A stretch of 64,000 nt of DNA from Duganella sp. Leaf126 (GTDB taxonomy: Bacteria > Pseudomonadota > Gammaproteobacteria > Burkholderiales > Burkholderiaceae_D), in assembly GCF_001423125.1 (NCBI RefSeq), contig NZ_LMNW01000004.1, positions 63,439 through 127,438 of the forward strand. The letters run 5' to 3'. Below are positions 16,390 through 25,382 of the stretch, one piece after another. The translations under genes and the position numbers were made by a program. The notes beneath the pieces are model-generated. The model was not told the DNA's origin. It worked only from the letters and a program-made list of their open reading frames with translations, and did not search any database. How positions within the stretch are numbered: the stretch's first letter is position 1; each line of letters starts with the position of its first letter.

Positions 16390-18228
16390 TTAATCAATAG
16401 GTGTAAGGGAATTCTTATCGCCGTGCGATTCTGCTGCAGCTGCAGCCGATGGCGGGGCCGCCCGCGCGCGCGGTACCGAGATCGCCACCACGGTGCCGCC
16501 GTTGGGGCCGTTCGCAATGGTGCAGGTGCCACCCAGCAGGGTGATGCGTTCCTCGATGCCGACCAGGCCGAACGATCCGGTCTTGCTGCGGCTGTTGGGG
16601 CGCAGGCCCACGCCGTTGTCGCTGATGGTCATGGTCAGCGTGTGGTCGGTGGCTGCCAGTTCCACCCGCACCACGCTGGCGCGGGTATGCTGGGCGATAT
16701 TGCTGAGCGACTCCTGCAGGATGCGGAAAAACGCGGTGGCGCAGCGGTCGTCCACGCGGATATCGTGCTGGTGCTCGATCAGCTCGCACACCATGCCGGA
16801 CCGGGTGCGGAACTGGGCGATCTGCCACTCGACGGCAGCGCTGAGACCCAGGTCCAGCACGGTGGGGCGCAAGTCGTTGATGATGTTGCGCACGCTCTTG
16901 ATGGTGCTGTCGATCTGGCGCAGCGTGCCGACGGCGCGCGCGTGCAGGCGCGGGTGGCGGTGGCGCGTGCGCGTGGCCAGCAAGTCCGCTTCGATGCGCA
17001 GCACCAGCAGGTTCTGGCCGAGGTCGTCGTGGATTTCGCGCGCGATGCGCTTGCGCTCGAGCTCCTTGATCTGTTCCGCATGGGCAGCCAGCCGGCGCAG
17101 CTTGTGGTGCGACAGCTGCAGCTTGGCCTGGCTGTCGCGCAATTCGCGCGTCATGGCCTTGGCCATGCGGATCGCGCGCAGGCGCGACGACGACAGCGTG
17201 TGGAACAGCAGGTAGAACATCAGCGTGCCGATGAAACCGGCCCCCATGGCCAGCCAGGGCAGGAACAGGTCGAAGCGGCTCGACCAGGCGTGCTTGGGGG
17301 CGCTGAACAGCGTCTGCCACTGGCGGCCGTGGAAGTCGAGCGGCAGCACCACCGAGTACAGCTGCCGCCCGCGCGCCTCCCTGGCGCGGGGCTGGCTGTC
17401 GAACAGCAGTGCTGCCTGCGCCATCGGCGCGTGCGCGCTGCCGCCGTCGTACAGGCGCAGGCGCACATCGCGCACCTGCATCTGGTCCATGGCCAGCTGC
17501 ACCAGGCGCGGCACGCTGATGCCGATGCCGACCGAGCCGACGAAATTGGCGCGGCGCTGGGCCAGCGTGTCGTGCGGCAGGCCACGCCGGTACACGGCCA
17601 GCCGGATCGCCATGCCGCTGCCGCCATGGCCCGGGCCGGCCATGTCGATCATGCGGCCGGAGGTGCTGGCCTCCCCCGTATCGCGGGCGCGCGCCAGCGC
17701 CGCGGCGCCGGCAGCGGGAGCGGCGATGTCCAGGCCCACCCGGTTGTGGAACGCGCCGATCGGCTCGATCATCGTGATCACCGAATAGTCGGGCCGGCGC
17801 CCGGGCGGGCGGATCGTGATACCGCCGGTGGCGGAACGGCTGCCGCTGTGGGGCGCAGCGCGCTCGAAGGCGTCGCGGGCGGCGTCGGTCACGTACGGGG
17901 CGTAGTTGATGCTGTCGAGCGCGGGGAAACGGACGGGCAGCTGCAGGCCGCTGACGAAGTTGCGGAAGTCGTCAGGCGTGACGCTGTCGCTGGCGTCGAA
18001 GTAGCTGGCGGTGGCGCGCAGCACATTGGTATAGGAATCGATATGGGCGCGCAGGTGGAACTGGGCGTTGCGCGCCTGCTGCAGGAAGCGGGCATTGGCA
18101 TCGGCCTCGACCGCGTGGTCCGCTGCCACGTGGCACAGCACGCCCACGCCCAGCGAGAGCAGTACGCCCACCCACCACACCGGCTGGGACGGCGAATACC
18201 AATGCCGGTGCGCGAAAAATCCCCTCAT
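16390..18228 (-). CDS. CHASE-domain sensor histidine kinase (NarL-partner type)
   Basis: This is a 612-residue membrane sensor. TM1 is about residues 18-34, followed by a periplasmic CHASE domain (about 70-300; FPALDSINYAPYV, VITMIEPIGAFHNRVGLDI). TM2 is about 322-343, then a coiled-coil linker with QIKELERKRIAREIHDDLGQ, whose His400 is the phospho-acceptor of the HisKA_3 type. The ATPase domain shows RPTVLDLGLSAAVEW, ILQESLSNIAQHT, SDNGVGLRP and GSFGLVGIEERI. Such kinases pair with LuxR/NarL-type response regulators, but none is encoded nearby, so this is an orphan. It lies downstream of glnS and behind its terminator, so it has its own promoter in the 140-bp gap. Confidence 0.9.
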   Translation of the reverse strand: MRGFFAHRHWYSPSQPVWWVGVLLSLGVGVLCHVAADHAVEADANARFLQQARNAQFHLRAHIDSYTNVLRATASYFDASDSVTPDDFRNFVSGLQLPVRFPALDSINYAPYVTDAARDAFERAAPHSGSRSATGGITIRPPGRRPDYSVITMIEPIGAFHNRVGLDIAAPAAGAAALARARDTGEASTSGRMIDMAGPGHGGSGMAIRLAVYRRGLPHDTLAQRRANFVGSVGIGISVPRLVQLAMDQMQVRDVRLRLYDGGSAHAPMAQAALLFDSQPRAREARGRQLYSVVLPLDFHGRQWQTLFSAPKHAWSSRFDLFLPWLAMGAGFIGTLMFYLLFHTLSSSRLRAIRMAKAMTRELRDSQAKLQLSHHKLRRLAAHAEQIKELERKRIAREIHDDLGQNLLVLRIEADLLATRTRHRHPRLHARAVGTLRQIDSTIKSVRNIINDLRPTVLDLGLSAAVEWQIAQFRTRSGMVCELIEHQHDIRVDDRCATAFFRILQESLSNIAQHTRASVVRVELAATDHTLTMTISDNGVGLRPNSRSKTGSFGLVGIEERITLLGGTCTIANGPNGGTVVAISVPRARAAPPSAAAAAESHGDKNSLTPID

Positions 18229-18313
18229 CGACTCTGCCTTTCTTGCGCTCCGTCGTCTTCATGTTTGTTGAATATAAAAAATATTCCATATGCAAGTCAA
18301 GTAGAAGCGCCGA

Positions 18314-18352
18314 CAAAAAAAGCCGGCGCCCCCACGGGGGATGGCGCCGGCT
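18314..18352 (-). terminator. rho-independent terminator of glnS
   Basis: On the minus strand a perfect 10-bp stem (18343-18352 with 18321-18330) encloses a 12-nt loop and runs into a T tract (A run 18314-18321 on plus). It is located 18 bp after the glnS stop. Confidence 0.9.
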
Positions 18353-18369
18353 GCCGCAACGCGCGCGAC

Positions 18370-20145
18370 TTATTTCGCTGCGAAACTGTCCTTGAGCGTG
18401 ACGATGCGGTTGAACACCGGCTTGCCCGGCTGGCTGTCGACGCGGTCGGCGACGAAATAGCCGTGGCGCTCGAACTGGTAGCGCTGGTCGGGCAGGGCGG
18501 CGCTCATGCCCGGCTCCAGGTAGGCGGTGATCACTTCGCGCGCGTTCGGGTTGAGCAGCTCCTTGAAATCCTTGCCGCCGGCGTCCGGGTGCGGATCGGT
18601 AAACAGCCGTTCGAACAGGCGCACTTCGGCCGGCAGCGCGGTGGCGGCCGAAACCCAGTGGATATTGCCCTTGACCTTGTAATTGTCCGACCCTGGCGTG
18701 CCGGACTTGGAGTCGGGGAAGTAGTTGACGTGCACGGCCACCACGTTGCCGTTGTCGTCCTTGTCGAAGCCCGTGCACTCGGTCACGTAGCCGTGGCGCA
18801 GGCGCACCCGGCTGCCCGGCTTGTCGCCGCTCGGCGGAGTGTAGCGGAAGTAACCCTTGCTCGGCACTTCCATGAAGTCCTCTTCCTCGATCCACAGCTC
18901 GCGCGAGATCGGGAAGGTGCGCACGCCCATCTCCGGGTGGTGCGGGTGGACCGGCGACGAGCATTCTTCGCTCTGCCCTGCGGGGTAGTTGTCGATGATG
19001 AGCTTGAGCGGACGCAGCACGGCAGTGGCGCGCGGCGCCTTGGGGTCGAGGTCTTCGCGCAGGCAGCCTTCCAGCGTGCTCATGTCGATCCAGCCGTCGG
19101 ACTTGGTCACGCCGATGCGCTCGCAGAACAGCTGGATCGCCTCGGGCGTGTAGCCGCGCCGGCGCAGGCCGACGATGGTGGGCATGCGCGGATCGTCCCA
19201 GCCATCGACGATTTTCTCGTCGACCAGCTGGCGCAGCTTGCGCTTGGACGTGACCACGTAGGTGAGGTTGAGGCGCGAGAACTCGTACTGGCGCGGCACC
19301 GGCAGCTTGAAGAAGCCGCCTTTCGACAGCGTTTCCAGCAGCCAGTCGTAGAACGGGCGGTGATCCTGGAATTCCAGCGTGCAGATCGAGTGGGTGATGT
19401 TTTCCAGCGCGTCCGAAATCGGGTGCGTGTAGTCGTACATCGGGTAGATGCACCAGGCGTCGCCGGTGCGCACGTGGTGGGCGTGGCGGATGCGGTAGAT
19501 GGCCGGGTCGCGCAGGTTCATGTTCGGCGAGGCCATCGCGTCTTCGCTGATCTTGGCGCGCAGGATGTGCTCGCCGTCGGCGTACTTGCCGGCCTTCATG
19601 TCGCGGAAGATCTGCAGCGACTCGGCCACCGGGCGGTTGCGGAACGGCGAGTTGGTGCCGGGCGTGTTGAAATTGCCGCGGTTGGCCGCCATATCGTCTG
19701 CCGACTGGCTGTCCACATAGGCGTAGCCCTGCTCGATCAGGTACTCGGCCATCGCATACAGCTGGTCGAAATAGTCCGAGGCGTAGTGCAGGTGGTGTTC
19801 GACGCTGCCGTCGGCCTGCGGGTAATCGTAGTCGAAGCCGAGCCACTTGACGCTGTCGATGATGGTGTCGACGTATTCCTGCTCTTCCTTGGCAGGGTTG
19901 GTGTCGTCGAAGCGCAGATTGCAGCGGCCCTGGTAGTCGCGCGCCAGGCCGAAGTTCAGGCAGATCGACTTGGCGTGGCCCACGTGCAGGTAGCCATTCG
20001 GTTCCGGCGGAAAGCGGGTGATCACGGTCGGCAGGTCGTCGCGCACATAGGTGCCGGCTGCCTGGTCGTGGTCGATGATGGCGCGCAGGAAGTTCGACGG
20101 GGCGGACGGCGAATCGGCCGCCGGGCTGTTTTTATCGTTGCTCAT
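18370..20145 (-). CDS. glnS: glutaminyl-tRNA synthetase
   Basis: This class I synthetase charges tRNA-Gln. It is 591 residues long, close to the 550-590 typical of the family. The HIGH-like signature PEPNGYLHVGHAKS is near residue 48 (HVGH at 54-57) and LRFDDTNPAKEE follows. The KMSKS-like loop reads VVTSKRKLRQLV, with Thr where E. coli has Met. The anticodon-binding beta-barrel contains RELWIEEEDFMEVP and the C-terminal FERHGYFVADR and FNRIVTLKDSFA. It is ended by a strong terminator at 18314 and is divergent from the J-domain operon with 175 bp between the starts. Confidence 0.97.
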   Translation of the reverse strand: MSNDKNSPAADSPSAPSNFLRAIIDHDQAAGTYVRDDLPTVITRFPPEPNGYLHVGHAKSICLNFGLARDYQGRCNLRFDDTNPAKEEQEYVDTIIDSVKWLGFDYDYPQADGSVEHHLHYASDYFDQLYAMAEYLIEQGYAYVDSQSADDMAANRGNFNTPGTNSPFRNRPVAESLQIFRDMKAGKYADGEHILRAKISEDAMASPNMNLRDPAIYRIRHAHHVRTGDAWCIYPMYDYTHPISDALENITHSICTLEFQDHRPFYDWLLETLSKGGFFKLPVPRQYEFSRLNLTYVVTSKRKLRQLVDEKIVDGWDDPRMPTIVGLRRRGYTPEAIQLFCERIGVTKSDGWIDMSTLEGCLREDLDPKAPRATAVLRPLKLIIDNYPAGQSEECSSPVHPHHPEMGVRTFPISRELWIEEEDFMEVPSKGYFRYTPPSGDKPGSRVRLRHGYVTECTGFDKDDNGNVVAVHVNYFPDSKSGTPGSDNYKVKGNIHWVSAATALPAEVRLFERLFTDPHPDAGGKDFKELLNPNAREVITAYLEPGMSAALPDQRYQFERHGYFVADRVDSQPGKPVFNRIVTLKDSFAAK

Positions 20146-20320
20146 CTGGAAGATTGACTTTGGGAAGTTCGTGTAAAGGCCATTTTACCGTATCCCTTGC
20201 CAGCGGCCAGAGGGAAATGCTGCGTTGCGGCGACCGCGGACACAGGGGCGCAGCCGGCGGCGGTGAGGTCGCAGGTATAATTCGCCTTTGGTTCTTAACA
20301 TCAGTTTCGGAGTTTCCCAA

Positions 20321-20614
20321 ATGGAAAATCATTACAACACGCTGGGAATCGCGCCGAACGCCACCGAGGACGAGATCAAGAAGGTCTACCGCTCGCTGGC
20401 GATGCGTTTTCACCCGGACCGCAACCAGGCGCCCGGCGCCGAAGCGCGCTTCAAGGCCATCACCAAGGCCTATGAAATCCTGTCCGATCCGGTCAAGCGC
20501 GAGGAATACAACCAGAGCGTGAACCACCGCATCATCATCGATGCCGAAGCCGAAGCCTACCAGCTTTGGCGTTCGCTGTTCAGCCTGCACGGCACGACGC
20601 TGCCTGCCGCCTGA
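20321..20614 (+). CDS. short J-domain protein
   Basis: This 97-residue protein is almost entirely a J-domain. [19 protein letters not shown] is followed by the invariant HPD at residues 31-33 (MRFHPDRN), then [22 protein letters not shown]. The last 30 residues ([19 protein letters not shown]) form an extra helix in place of the usual G/F and zinc domains. Such proteins recruit and stimulate Hsp70 (DnaK) ATPase for a specific client. It heads an apparent operon with three uncharacterised genes 29, 3 and 14 bp apart, suggesting its client or partner is encoded there. GGAG precedes the ATG at 20321. Confidence 0.88.
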   Translation: MENHYNTLGIAPNATEDEIKKVYRSLAMRFHPDRNQAPGAEARFKAITKAYEILSDPVKREEYNQSVNHRIIIDAEAEAYQLWRSLFSLHGTTLPAA

Positions 20615-20643
20615 CGCCACCTCATACTATCGAAAGCAAGCAC

Positions 20644-21144
20644 ATGAGAAAAGTACACCCGGAGTTCGCCTACCAGTCGCGTGAGCTCGAAGGCCAGATC
20701 GAGGGCATCCTCGGCGATCCGCCCGACCGCAAGAACTACCAGCGCATGATCGACGCGCTGATCGACGAGTACGCGAGCGGCAGCGGCATCGAAGACGTCA
20801 ACATGCTGGCCTTTGCGCTGGTCGATGCGCTCGAGTTTTCCGATCCCAAGGGCTTGCTGGCCGAGGCCGGCGATTACGGCTTCGGCGACGCCGCGCGCGT
20901 GTTTGCCATGGCCTCGTGCAAGGGCGAAGCGGCCGGCCGCATGTACGCGGCGCTGCAGGAAAACCTGCCCGACCTGGCGCGCCAGGCCATCATCACCGCC
21001 TTCCTGTATAAAAATCCGCGCAAGTGGGACGACGACGACCAGTCGCTCGAGCAGCTGTCTGCCAACGACGATGGCGACGATATCGAGGACGAAGACAACG
21101 CATCCGACGATTTCGCGCAAATGTTCGACAAGGATGGAGAATAA
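20644..21144 (+). CDS. conserved-looking hypothetical protein, J-domain operon gene 2
   Basis: I do not recognise this 166-residue protein. The N-terminal 130 residues look all-helical (YQRMIDALIDEYASG, MLAFALVDALEFSDPKGLL, AARVFAMASCKGEAAGRMYAAL). The last 35 are extremely acidic (DDDDQSLEQLSANDDGDDIED). The acidic tail is reminiscent of chaperone clients or adaptor proteins but no function is assigned. The start is the ATG at 20644, 29 bp after the J-domain gene stop; an earlier in-frame ATG would run inside that gene. Third-position GC is as high as in neighbouring genes, supporting real coding. Confidence 0.75.
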   Translation: MRKVHPEFAYQSRELEGQIEGILGDPPDRKNYQRMIDALIDEYASGSGIEDVNMLAFALVDALEFSDPKGLLAEAGDYGFGDAARVFAMASCKGEAAGRMYAALQENLPDLARQAIITAFLYKNPRKWDDDDQSLEQLSANDDGDDIEDEDNASDDFAQMFDKDGE

Positions 21145-21147
21145 ACC

Positions 21148-21927
21148 ATGTCCGACGACCAACCAACCCGCAACCTTCCGGCCCTGAGCAAGCAAGTGAC
21201 CGAACTGGTGCTGGCCGGCTCGCTGGGCCACGCCGAGCAGGCGTTTGCCGAAGCGGCCGACCAGTACGGCGACCTGGCCGTGGTGGAAGTGCTGTCCGCT
21301 ATTCCGCCGCAGGTGACCGCGCTGCACATGGCCGGTTTTGACGGCGGCAAGATGTCGCTGGCCACGCTGCTGGTGCCGCCCAAGGCCTGGGCCGACAGCC
21401 TGGCCTTCATCGCGGCCACCTGGCCCGACGACCAGATCGAGGACGATCCCGAGCGCATCGCCGAATCGCTGTTCGCCCACGTGCACGGCGTGGTGTTTGC
21501 CACCGACGACGAAGACCGCCGCAACGAGCTGCTGGCCGCTGCCTCGGCTTCCGATCATGGCGCCACCATGTTTGCCATCCTGTTCTCGATGGCGCCCAAG
21601 GAAATTCTCGAAGTGGCCGGCGAAATCATTTCGAAAGGCCCGTACCTGACCGGCCAGACCTCGTCCGACAACGACGTCGTGCCGCTGGCGATCGCGCTGG
21701 CCCAGGCCTCGGAAGACGGCTGGGACCGCGCCCTGTTCGAGCTGTTCCCCGAATTCCGCCACAGCGCCGACCTGGCCGACGCCGAGTTCAACGACGACCC
21801 CGACGAGGAACAGAATTTCCTGCAGCGCTCGACCAAGGAATTGCTGTACCGGCTGCGCAAGCAAATACCGAGCACGCGTGCGGTCAAGGCCTCGCGCCGC
21901 AGCGTCGGCACCGGCATCTTCTCGTGA
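21148..21927 (+). CDS. hypothetical protein, J-domain operon gene 3
   Basis: This is a 259-residue soluble protein of unknown family. It seems helical throughout, with the blocks QVTELVLAGSLGHAEQAFAEAADQYGD, TALHMAGFDGGKMSLATLL, MFAILFSMAPKEILEVAGEII and a basic end (LLYRLRKQIPSTRAVKASRRS). GGAG overlaps the preceding stop codon, which is 3 bp upstream, so translation is likely coupled. The arrangement of alternating hydrophobic helices suggests a repeat-like alpha solenoid, but this is only an impression. No catalytic motif is visible. Confidence 0.75.
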   Translation: MSDDQPTRNLPALSKQVTELVLAGSLGHAEQAFAEAADQYGDLAVVEVLSAIPPQVTALHMAGFDGGKMSLATLLVPPKAWADSLAFIAATWPDDQIEDDPERIAESLFAHVHGVVFATDDEDRRNELLAAASASDHGATMFAILFSMAPKEILEVAGEIISKGPYLTGQTSSDNDVVPLAIALAQASEDGWDRALFELFPEFRHSADLADAEFNDDPDEEQNFLQRSTKELLYRLRKQIPSTRAVKASRRSVGTGIFS

Positions 21928-21941
21928 GGGAACGCTGATCC

Positions 21942-22850
21942 ATGCTGCCAGCAATCGTCAAAGAAAACCTGCCGCGCCTGACGCGCGCGATCCAGCAACT
22001 GGCCACATCGCCCGATCTCGATCGCGACCCTGACGCCGCCTACACGCTGGCCGACGAACTGACCGGCATCACCGCCATGGTGGCCGAAAAGTTCACCAAC
22101 GACCGCACCGCCGACGGCATCCAGAAGGCGCTGCAGCTGACGGTGGGCGCGGTGTCGCTGGGGCTGGACCAGGCGCTGCCCGAGGCCGAGGTCCAGGCCG
22201 GCGGCGAAGACCCGGACCTGCGCGCGCTCGAACTGCTGATCGACGAGGGCGCCGAGCACGCGTTCCAGATCGGTTTCCGCATGATCAAGGATTTGTCGGC
22301 CTTGCCCGAGGACGCCCTGGTCGGCGAGTACGACACCGACCCGGTCTACGCGGCGCGGCGCCTGCGCGAGCTGTTCATCGACCTGTGCCAGACCGATCCG
22401 AACCAGAACTGGAACGGCAGCGAACGCTATGCGGTGATGCTGCGCCAGCGCAAGGAAGTGCAGGCCATCGTGCGCCTGGCCAACTGGCTGCGCCGCCACC
22501 ACAGCGAAGGCCCGGTGTCCGACACCGACCTCAATGCCGAGGGCGTGATCGCGCTGGCCGTCATTTTCGCGGTGGAAGGCGGGGGCAGGGTGGTCGCCCG
22601 CACCGGCCAGAAGGAGTTCGAGCGCTTCGTCAAGTCGGTGCGCAAGAACAAGCCGGACTTCGAAGAAGGCTGGGCTGCGCTGGTGGCCGCCGTACCGGCA
22701 CAGCACCATCCGGTGCTGCTGGAGCGTATCGCCAGCTACCGCCAGGCCTGCACCGTGCTCGATCACATCCGGGGACGGACGGCAATGAAGACCTTGTTTG
22801 CGGAGCTCGAGAATTACGCCGGCTCGGAACTGGACGCCGATTACTCGTAA
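21942..22850 (+). CDS. hypothetical protein, J-domain operon gene 4
   Basis: This 302-residue soluble protein is of unknown family. It is helical and acidic: ENLPRLTRAIQQLATSPDLD, YTLADELTGITAMVAEKFTND, QLTVGAVSLGLDQALPEAEVQ, FEEGWAALVAAVPAQHHPVLLERIASYRQA. Two central segments (RRLRELFIDLCQTD and RQRKEVQAIVRLANWLRRHH) are highly charged. It follows gene 3 after 14 bp with GAGGGA as ribosome site. The operon ends here, and a perfect palindrome (22948-22975) lies in the convergent spacer toward the LysR gene. Confidence 0.75.
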   Translation: MLPAIVKENLPRLTRAIQQLATSPDLDRDPDAAYTLADELTGITAMVAEKFTNDRTADGIQKALQLTVGAVSLGLDQALPEAEVQAGGEDPDLRALELLIDEGAEHAFQIGFRMIKDLSALPEDALVGEYDTDPVYAARRLRELFIDLCQTDPNQNWNGSERYAVMLRQRKEVQAIVRLANWLRRHHSEGPVSDTDLNAEGVIALAVIFAVEGGGRVVARTGQKEFERFVKSVRKNKPDFEEGWAALVAAVPAQHHPVLLERIASYRQACTVLDHIRGRTAMKTLFAELENYAGSELDADYS

Positions 22851-22947
22851 CAGCCGCAGTGCAGCGGCGGCCGTCCCGCCTGCGCGGCGGCCGGCCGCTG
22901 CGCAGTCACGACGGCGCCAGGACATCTGCCGTCGTCGGCCGTCGCTT

Positions 22948-22975
22948 CGTCATTGCCGCGCAGCCGGCAATGACG
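22948..22975. repeat. solo REP-like palindrome between convergent genes
   Basis: A 28-bp element has an 11-bp perfect stem (CGTCATTGCCG / CGGCAATGACG) around CGCAGC. It shares CGTCATT...CGCAG with the arms of the MITE-like elements at 5785, 5935 and 33221, so it is probably a family member. It sits in the convergent gap and may act as a terminator. Confidence 0.7.
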
Positions 22976-22995
22976 TCGGTGGCGCTGCCGGCACC

Positions 22996-23886
22996 TCATT
23001 TTGCAGCTTCTTCCGCCACCGCCACAAACCCTGCCACCAGCGGCGAATGCTCGTCCGCGCGCCGCGCCAGCAACAGCGCCGTATTGGCCTCCGGATCGGC
23101 CAGCGGCCGGTAGCACACGCCTTCCATGCGGATGATCTCGAACGAACTCGGTAACACTGAAATCCCGCTGCCGGCCGCTACCAGGCCGATGATGGTCGAA
23201 CCTTCCGCCGCCTCCACCGCGATATTCGGCACGAACCCTGCTTCCTTGCACAGCCGGAAAATCTGCGGATGGAGGCCGGTGCCGGCCGTCTTCGGAAACA
23301 TCACCAGTGGCAGCCCCTTGAGGTCGCTGATCGCAATGGCCGGCTTGTGCGCCAGCGCATGCCCGACCGGCAGCACCAATACCAGCGGATCGCGCCGCAA
23401 TTCGGTCAATACCACGCCATCGGGCAGCGCCTGCTCGGGCGGACGCACCAGGCCCAGGTCCAGCCGGCGCTTGCCGATGGCGTCGAGCTGCTCGAAAGTG
23501 GACAGCTCGTGCAGCGTCAGCGTCACGCCCGGATAGCGCTGGCGGTAGCGGTTGATCACGGCGGCAAACAGCGGCGTCAATGGCGTGGAAAAGGTAAAAC
23601 CGACCCGCAGTTCGCCCGCCTCGCCGCGTTCGGCCCGGCGCGCCGTCAGCACCGCCTGGTCGGACAGGGCCAGCACGCGCCGCGCATCGTCCAGGAACAG
23701 CTTGCCCGCTTCCGTCAGCCGCACCCAGCGCTTGCTGCGCTCCAGCAGCTGCGCGCCCACTTCCGCTTCCAGCATCTGGATCTGGTGGCTCAGTGGCGGC
23801 TGACCGATGTGCAGGCGCTCGGCGGCGCGGGTGAAGCTCAATTCTTCAGCCACGGCAACGAAGTAGCGGAGGTGACGCAATTCCAT
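22996..23886 (-). CDS. LysR-family transcriptional regulator (YnfL-like)
   Basis: This is a 296-residue LysR-type regulator of the usual length. The winged HTH is MELRHLRYFVAVAEELSFTRAAERLHIGQPPLSHQIQMLEAEVGAQLLER. The effector domain contains GELRVGFTFSTPLTPLF, LDLGLVRPPEQ and EAAEGSTIIGLVAAGSGISVLPSSFE. It resembles E. coli YnfL, which is likewise divergent from an MFS transporter gene (ynfM). A control region of 102 bp separates it from the divergent MFS gene, where LysR proteins normally bind. The effector is unknown. The long open frame upstream of ATG 23886 is a shadow of the MFS gene. Confidence 0.9.
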   Translation of the reverse strand: MELRHLRYFVAVAEELSFTRAAERLHIGQPPLSHQIQMLEAEVGAQLLERSKRWVRLTEAGKLFLDDARRVLALSDQAVLTARRAERGEAGELRVGFTFSTPLTPLFAAVINRYRQRYPGVTLTLHELSTFEQLDAIGKRRLDLGLVRPPEQALPDGVVLTELRRDPLVLVLPVGHALAHKPAIAISDLKGLPLVMFPKTAGTGLHPQIFRLCKEAGFVPNIAVEAAEGSTIIGLVAAGSGISVLPSSFEIIRMEGVCYRPLADPEANTALLLARRADEHSPLVAGFVAVAEEAAK

Positions 23887-23988
23887 TTTCTTATCTTTTA
23901 AAAGTATGACTGACGGCTTAAATATATATTGGACACTAGGATCGTGCAATCCTAAGATGGATTGTCCCTCTGCTTCAGATTGCTTGCC

Positions 23989-25263
23989 ATGACTACCGCA
24001 GCCTCCCACATCGACCAGCGCAGCGCCCCGGATGCCGCCGGCGCACCGGCCCAGCGCCTGCCGGCGCCGCGCATCGCTGCCGGCACCGCCGATTTCAAGC
24101 GCAGCAACCGCGCCCTGTTCTTCGGCGGCTTCTCGTGTTTTGCCCTGCTGTACTGCGTACAGCCGCTGATGCCGCTGCTGTCGCGCGAGTTTGCGCTCAG
24201 TGCGGCGCAAAGCAGCCTGGCCTTGTCGATCTCGACCGCCGCACTGGCCCTGTCGCTGGTGGTGTCGAGCGCCATCTCCGAGCGGCTCGGACGCAAGCCG
24301 CTGATGGTGGCGGCGATGGCGGTGGCTGCCGCGATGACGGTGCTGTGCGCGTTTGCCCACAACTATCACCAGTTGCTGGCGCTGCGCGCCTTGCTCGGTG
24401 TGGCGCTGGGCGGCATGCCGGCCATTGCCATGGCTTACCTGGGCGAGGAAATCGAACCGGCCTCGCTGGGCCTGTCGATGGGGCTGTACATCAGCGGCAG
24501 CGCATTCGGCGGCATGGCGGGCCGTGTTCTCACCTCGGTGCTGAGCGACCACTTTTCGTGGCGGCTGGCGGTCGGCGTGGTTGGCTTGGCCGGCATCGTG
24601 GCGGCGTGGGAATTCTGGCGCAGCCTGCCGGCGTCGCGCCACTTTACGCCGTCGAACGGCGGCTGGCGCGCATTGCCGGCCGGCTTCCGGCTGCACCTGG
24701 GCGACGCCGGCCTGCCATGGCTGTTCGCGCTGGCCTTCCTGCTGATGGGCGCGTTCGTCAGCCTGTACAACTACATCGCCTACCGCCTGCTCGGCGCGCC
24801 GTTCGGCCTGAGCCAGAGTCTGGTGGGCACGGTGTCCTTCCTGTATTTGCTGGGCATCTACAGCTCCGTGTGGGCCGGCAAGCTGGCCGACCGGTTCGGG
24901 CGCCGCCACGTGCTGTGGGCGGTGCTGGCGCTGATGCTGGCCGGGCTGCTGCTGACGCTGTCGAACTGGCTGCCGCTGATCGTCGCCGGGGTGGCCCTGT
25001 TCACCTACGGCTTCTTTGCCACGCACTCGGTGGCCAGCAGCTGGGTGGGGCGGCGCGCACTGTCGAACAAGGCGCTGGCGTCGGCGCTGTACCTGTTTTT
25101 CTATTATCTCGGTTCCAGCGTGGTCGGTTCGGCCACCGGCATGATGTGGGAGCGCGGCGGCTGGCCCGGCGTGGTGACGGTGCTGGGCGCCGCGCTCGGC
25201 CTGGGCCTGCTGGTGGCGGTGCGGTTGCGCAGCCTGGCGCCGCTGGGCGCGGCCGAGAAGTAA
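23989..25263 (+). CDS. MFS transporter, YnfM-like
   Basis: This 424-residue twelve-helix efflux transporter closely resembles E. coli YnfM: GGFSCFALLYCVQPLMPLLSREF, SISTAALALSLVVSSAISERLGRKPLM, AMAYLGEEIEPASLGLSMGLYISGSAFGGM, and late FFATHSVASSWVGRRA with YLFFYYLGSSVVGS. The function of YnfM is a suspected drug or sugar efflux pump. Its divergent LysR gene is the presumed regulator, the same arrangement as E. coli ynfL-ynfM. The start is ATG 23989; TTG at 23962 is an alternative. No strong ribosome site is visible. Confidence 0.92.
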   Translation: MTTAASHIDQRSAPDAAGAPAQRLPAPRIAAGTADFKRSNRALFFGGFSCFALLYCVQPLMPLLSREFALSAAQSSLALSISTAALALSLVVSSAISERLGRKPLMVAAMAVAAAMTVLCAFAHNYHQLLALRALLGVALGGMPAIAMAYLGEEIEPASLGLSMGLYISGSAFGGMAGRVLTSVLSDHFSWRLAVGVVGLAGIVAAWEFWRSLPASRHFTPSNGGWRALPAGFRLHLGDAGLPWLFALAFLLMGAFVSLYNYIAYRLLGAPFGLSQSLVGTVSFLYLLGIYSSVWAGKLADRFGRRHVLWAVLALMLAGLLLTLSNWLPLIVAGVALFTYGFFATHSVASSWVGRRALSNKALASALYLFFYYLGSSVVGSATGMMWERGGWPGVVTVLGAALGLGLLVAVRLRSLAPLGAAEK

Positions 25264-25382
25264 GCGGGCGTCCGTAGCGCTCTGATCCACGTCAACCCGT
25301 CGCACGGAATCTGTCGGCCGCAGCCGGTGTCGAATCAAGACAGGAACGCCGTTCGTTTCTTCTTCATTGCGGAGGTGACACC

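Noticed and set aside
16351..20157. 1268-residue plus-strand ORF
   Set aside because: It is antisense to the histidine kinase and glnS genes, both of which have full catalytic motifs; it is a GC-rich shadow.
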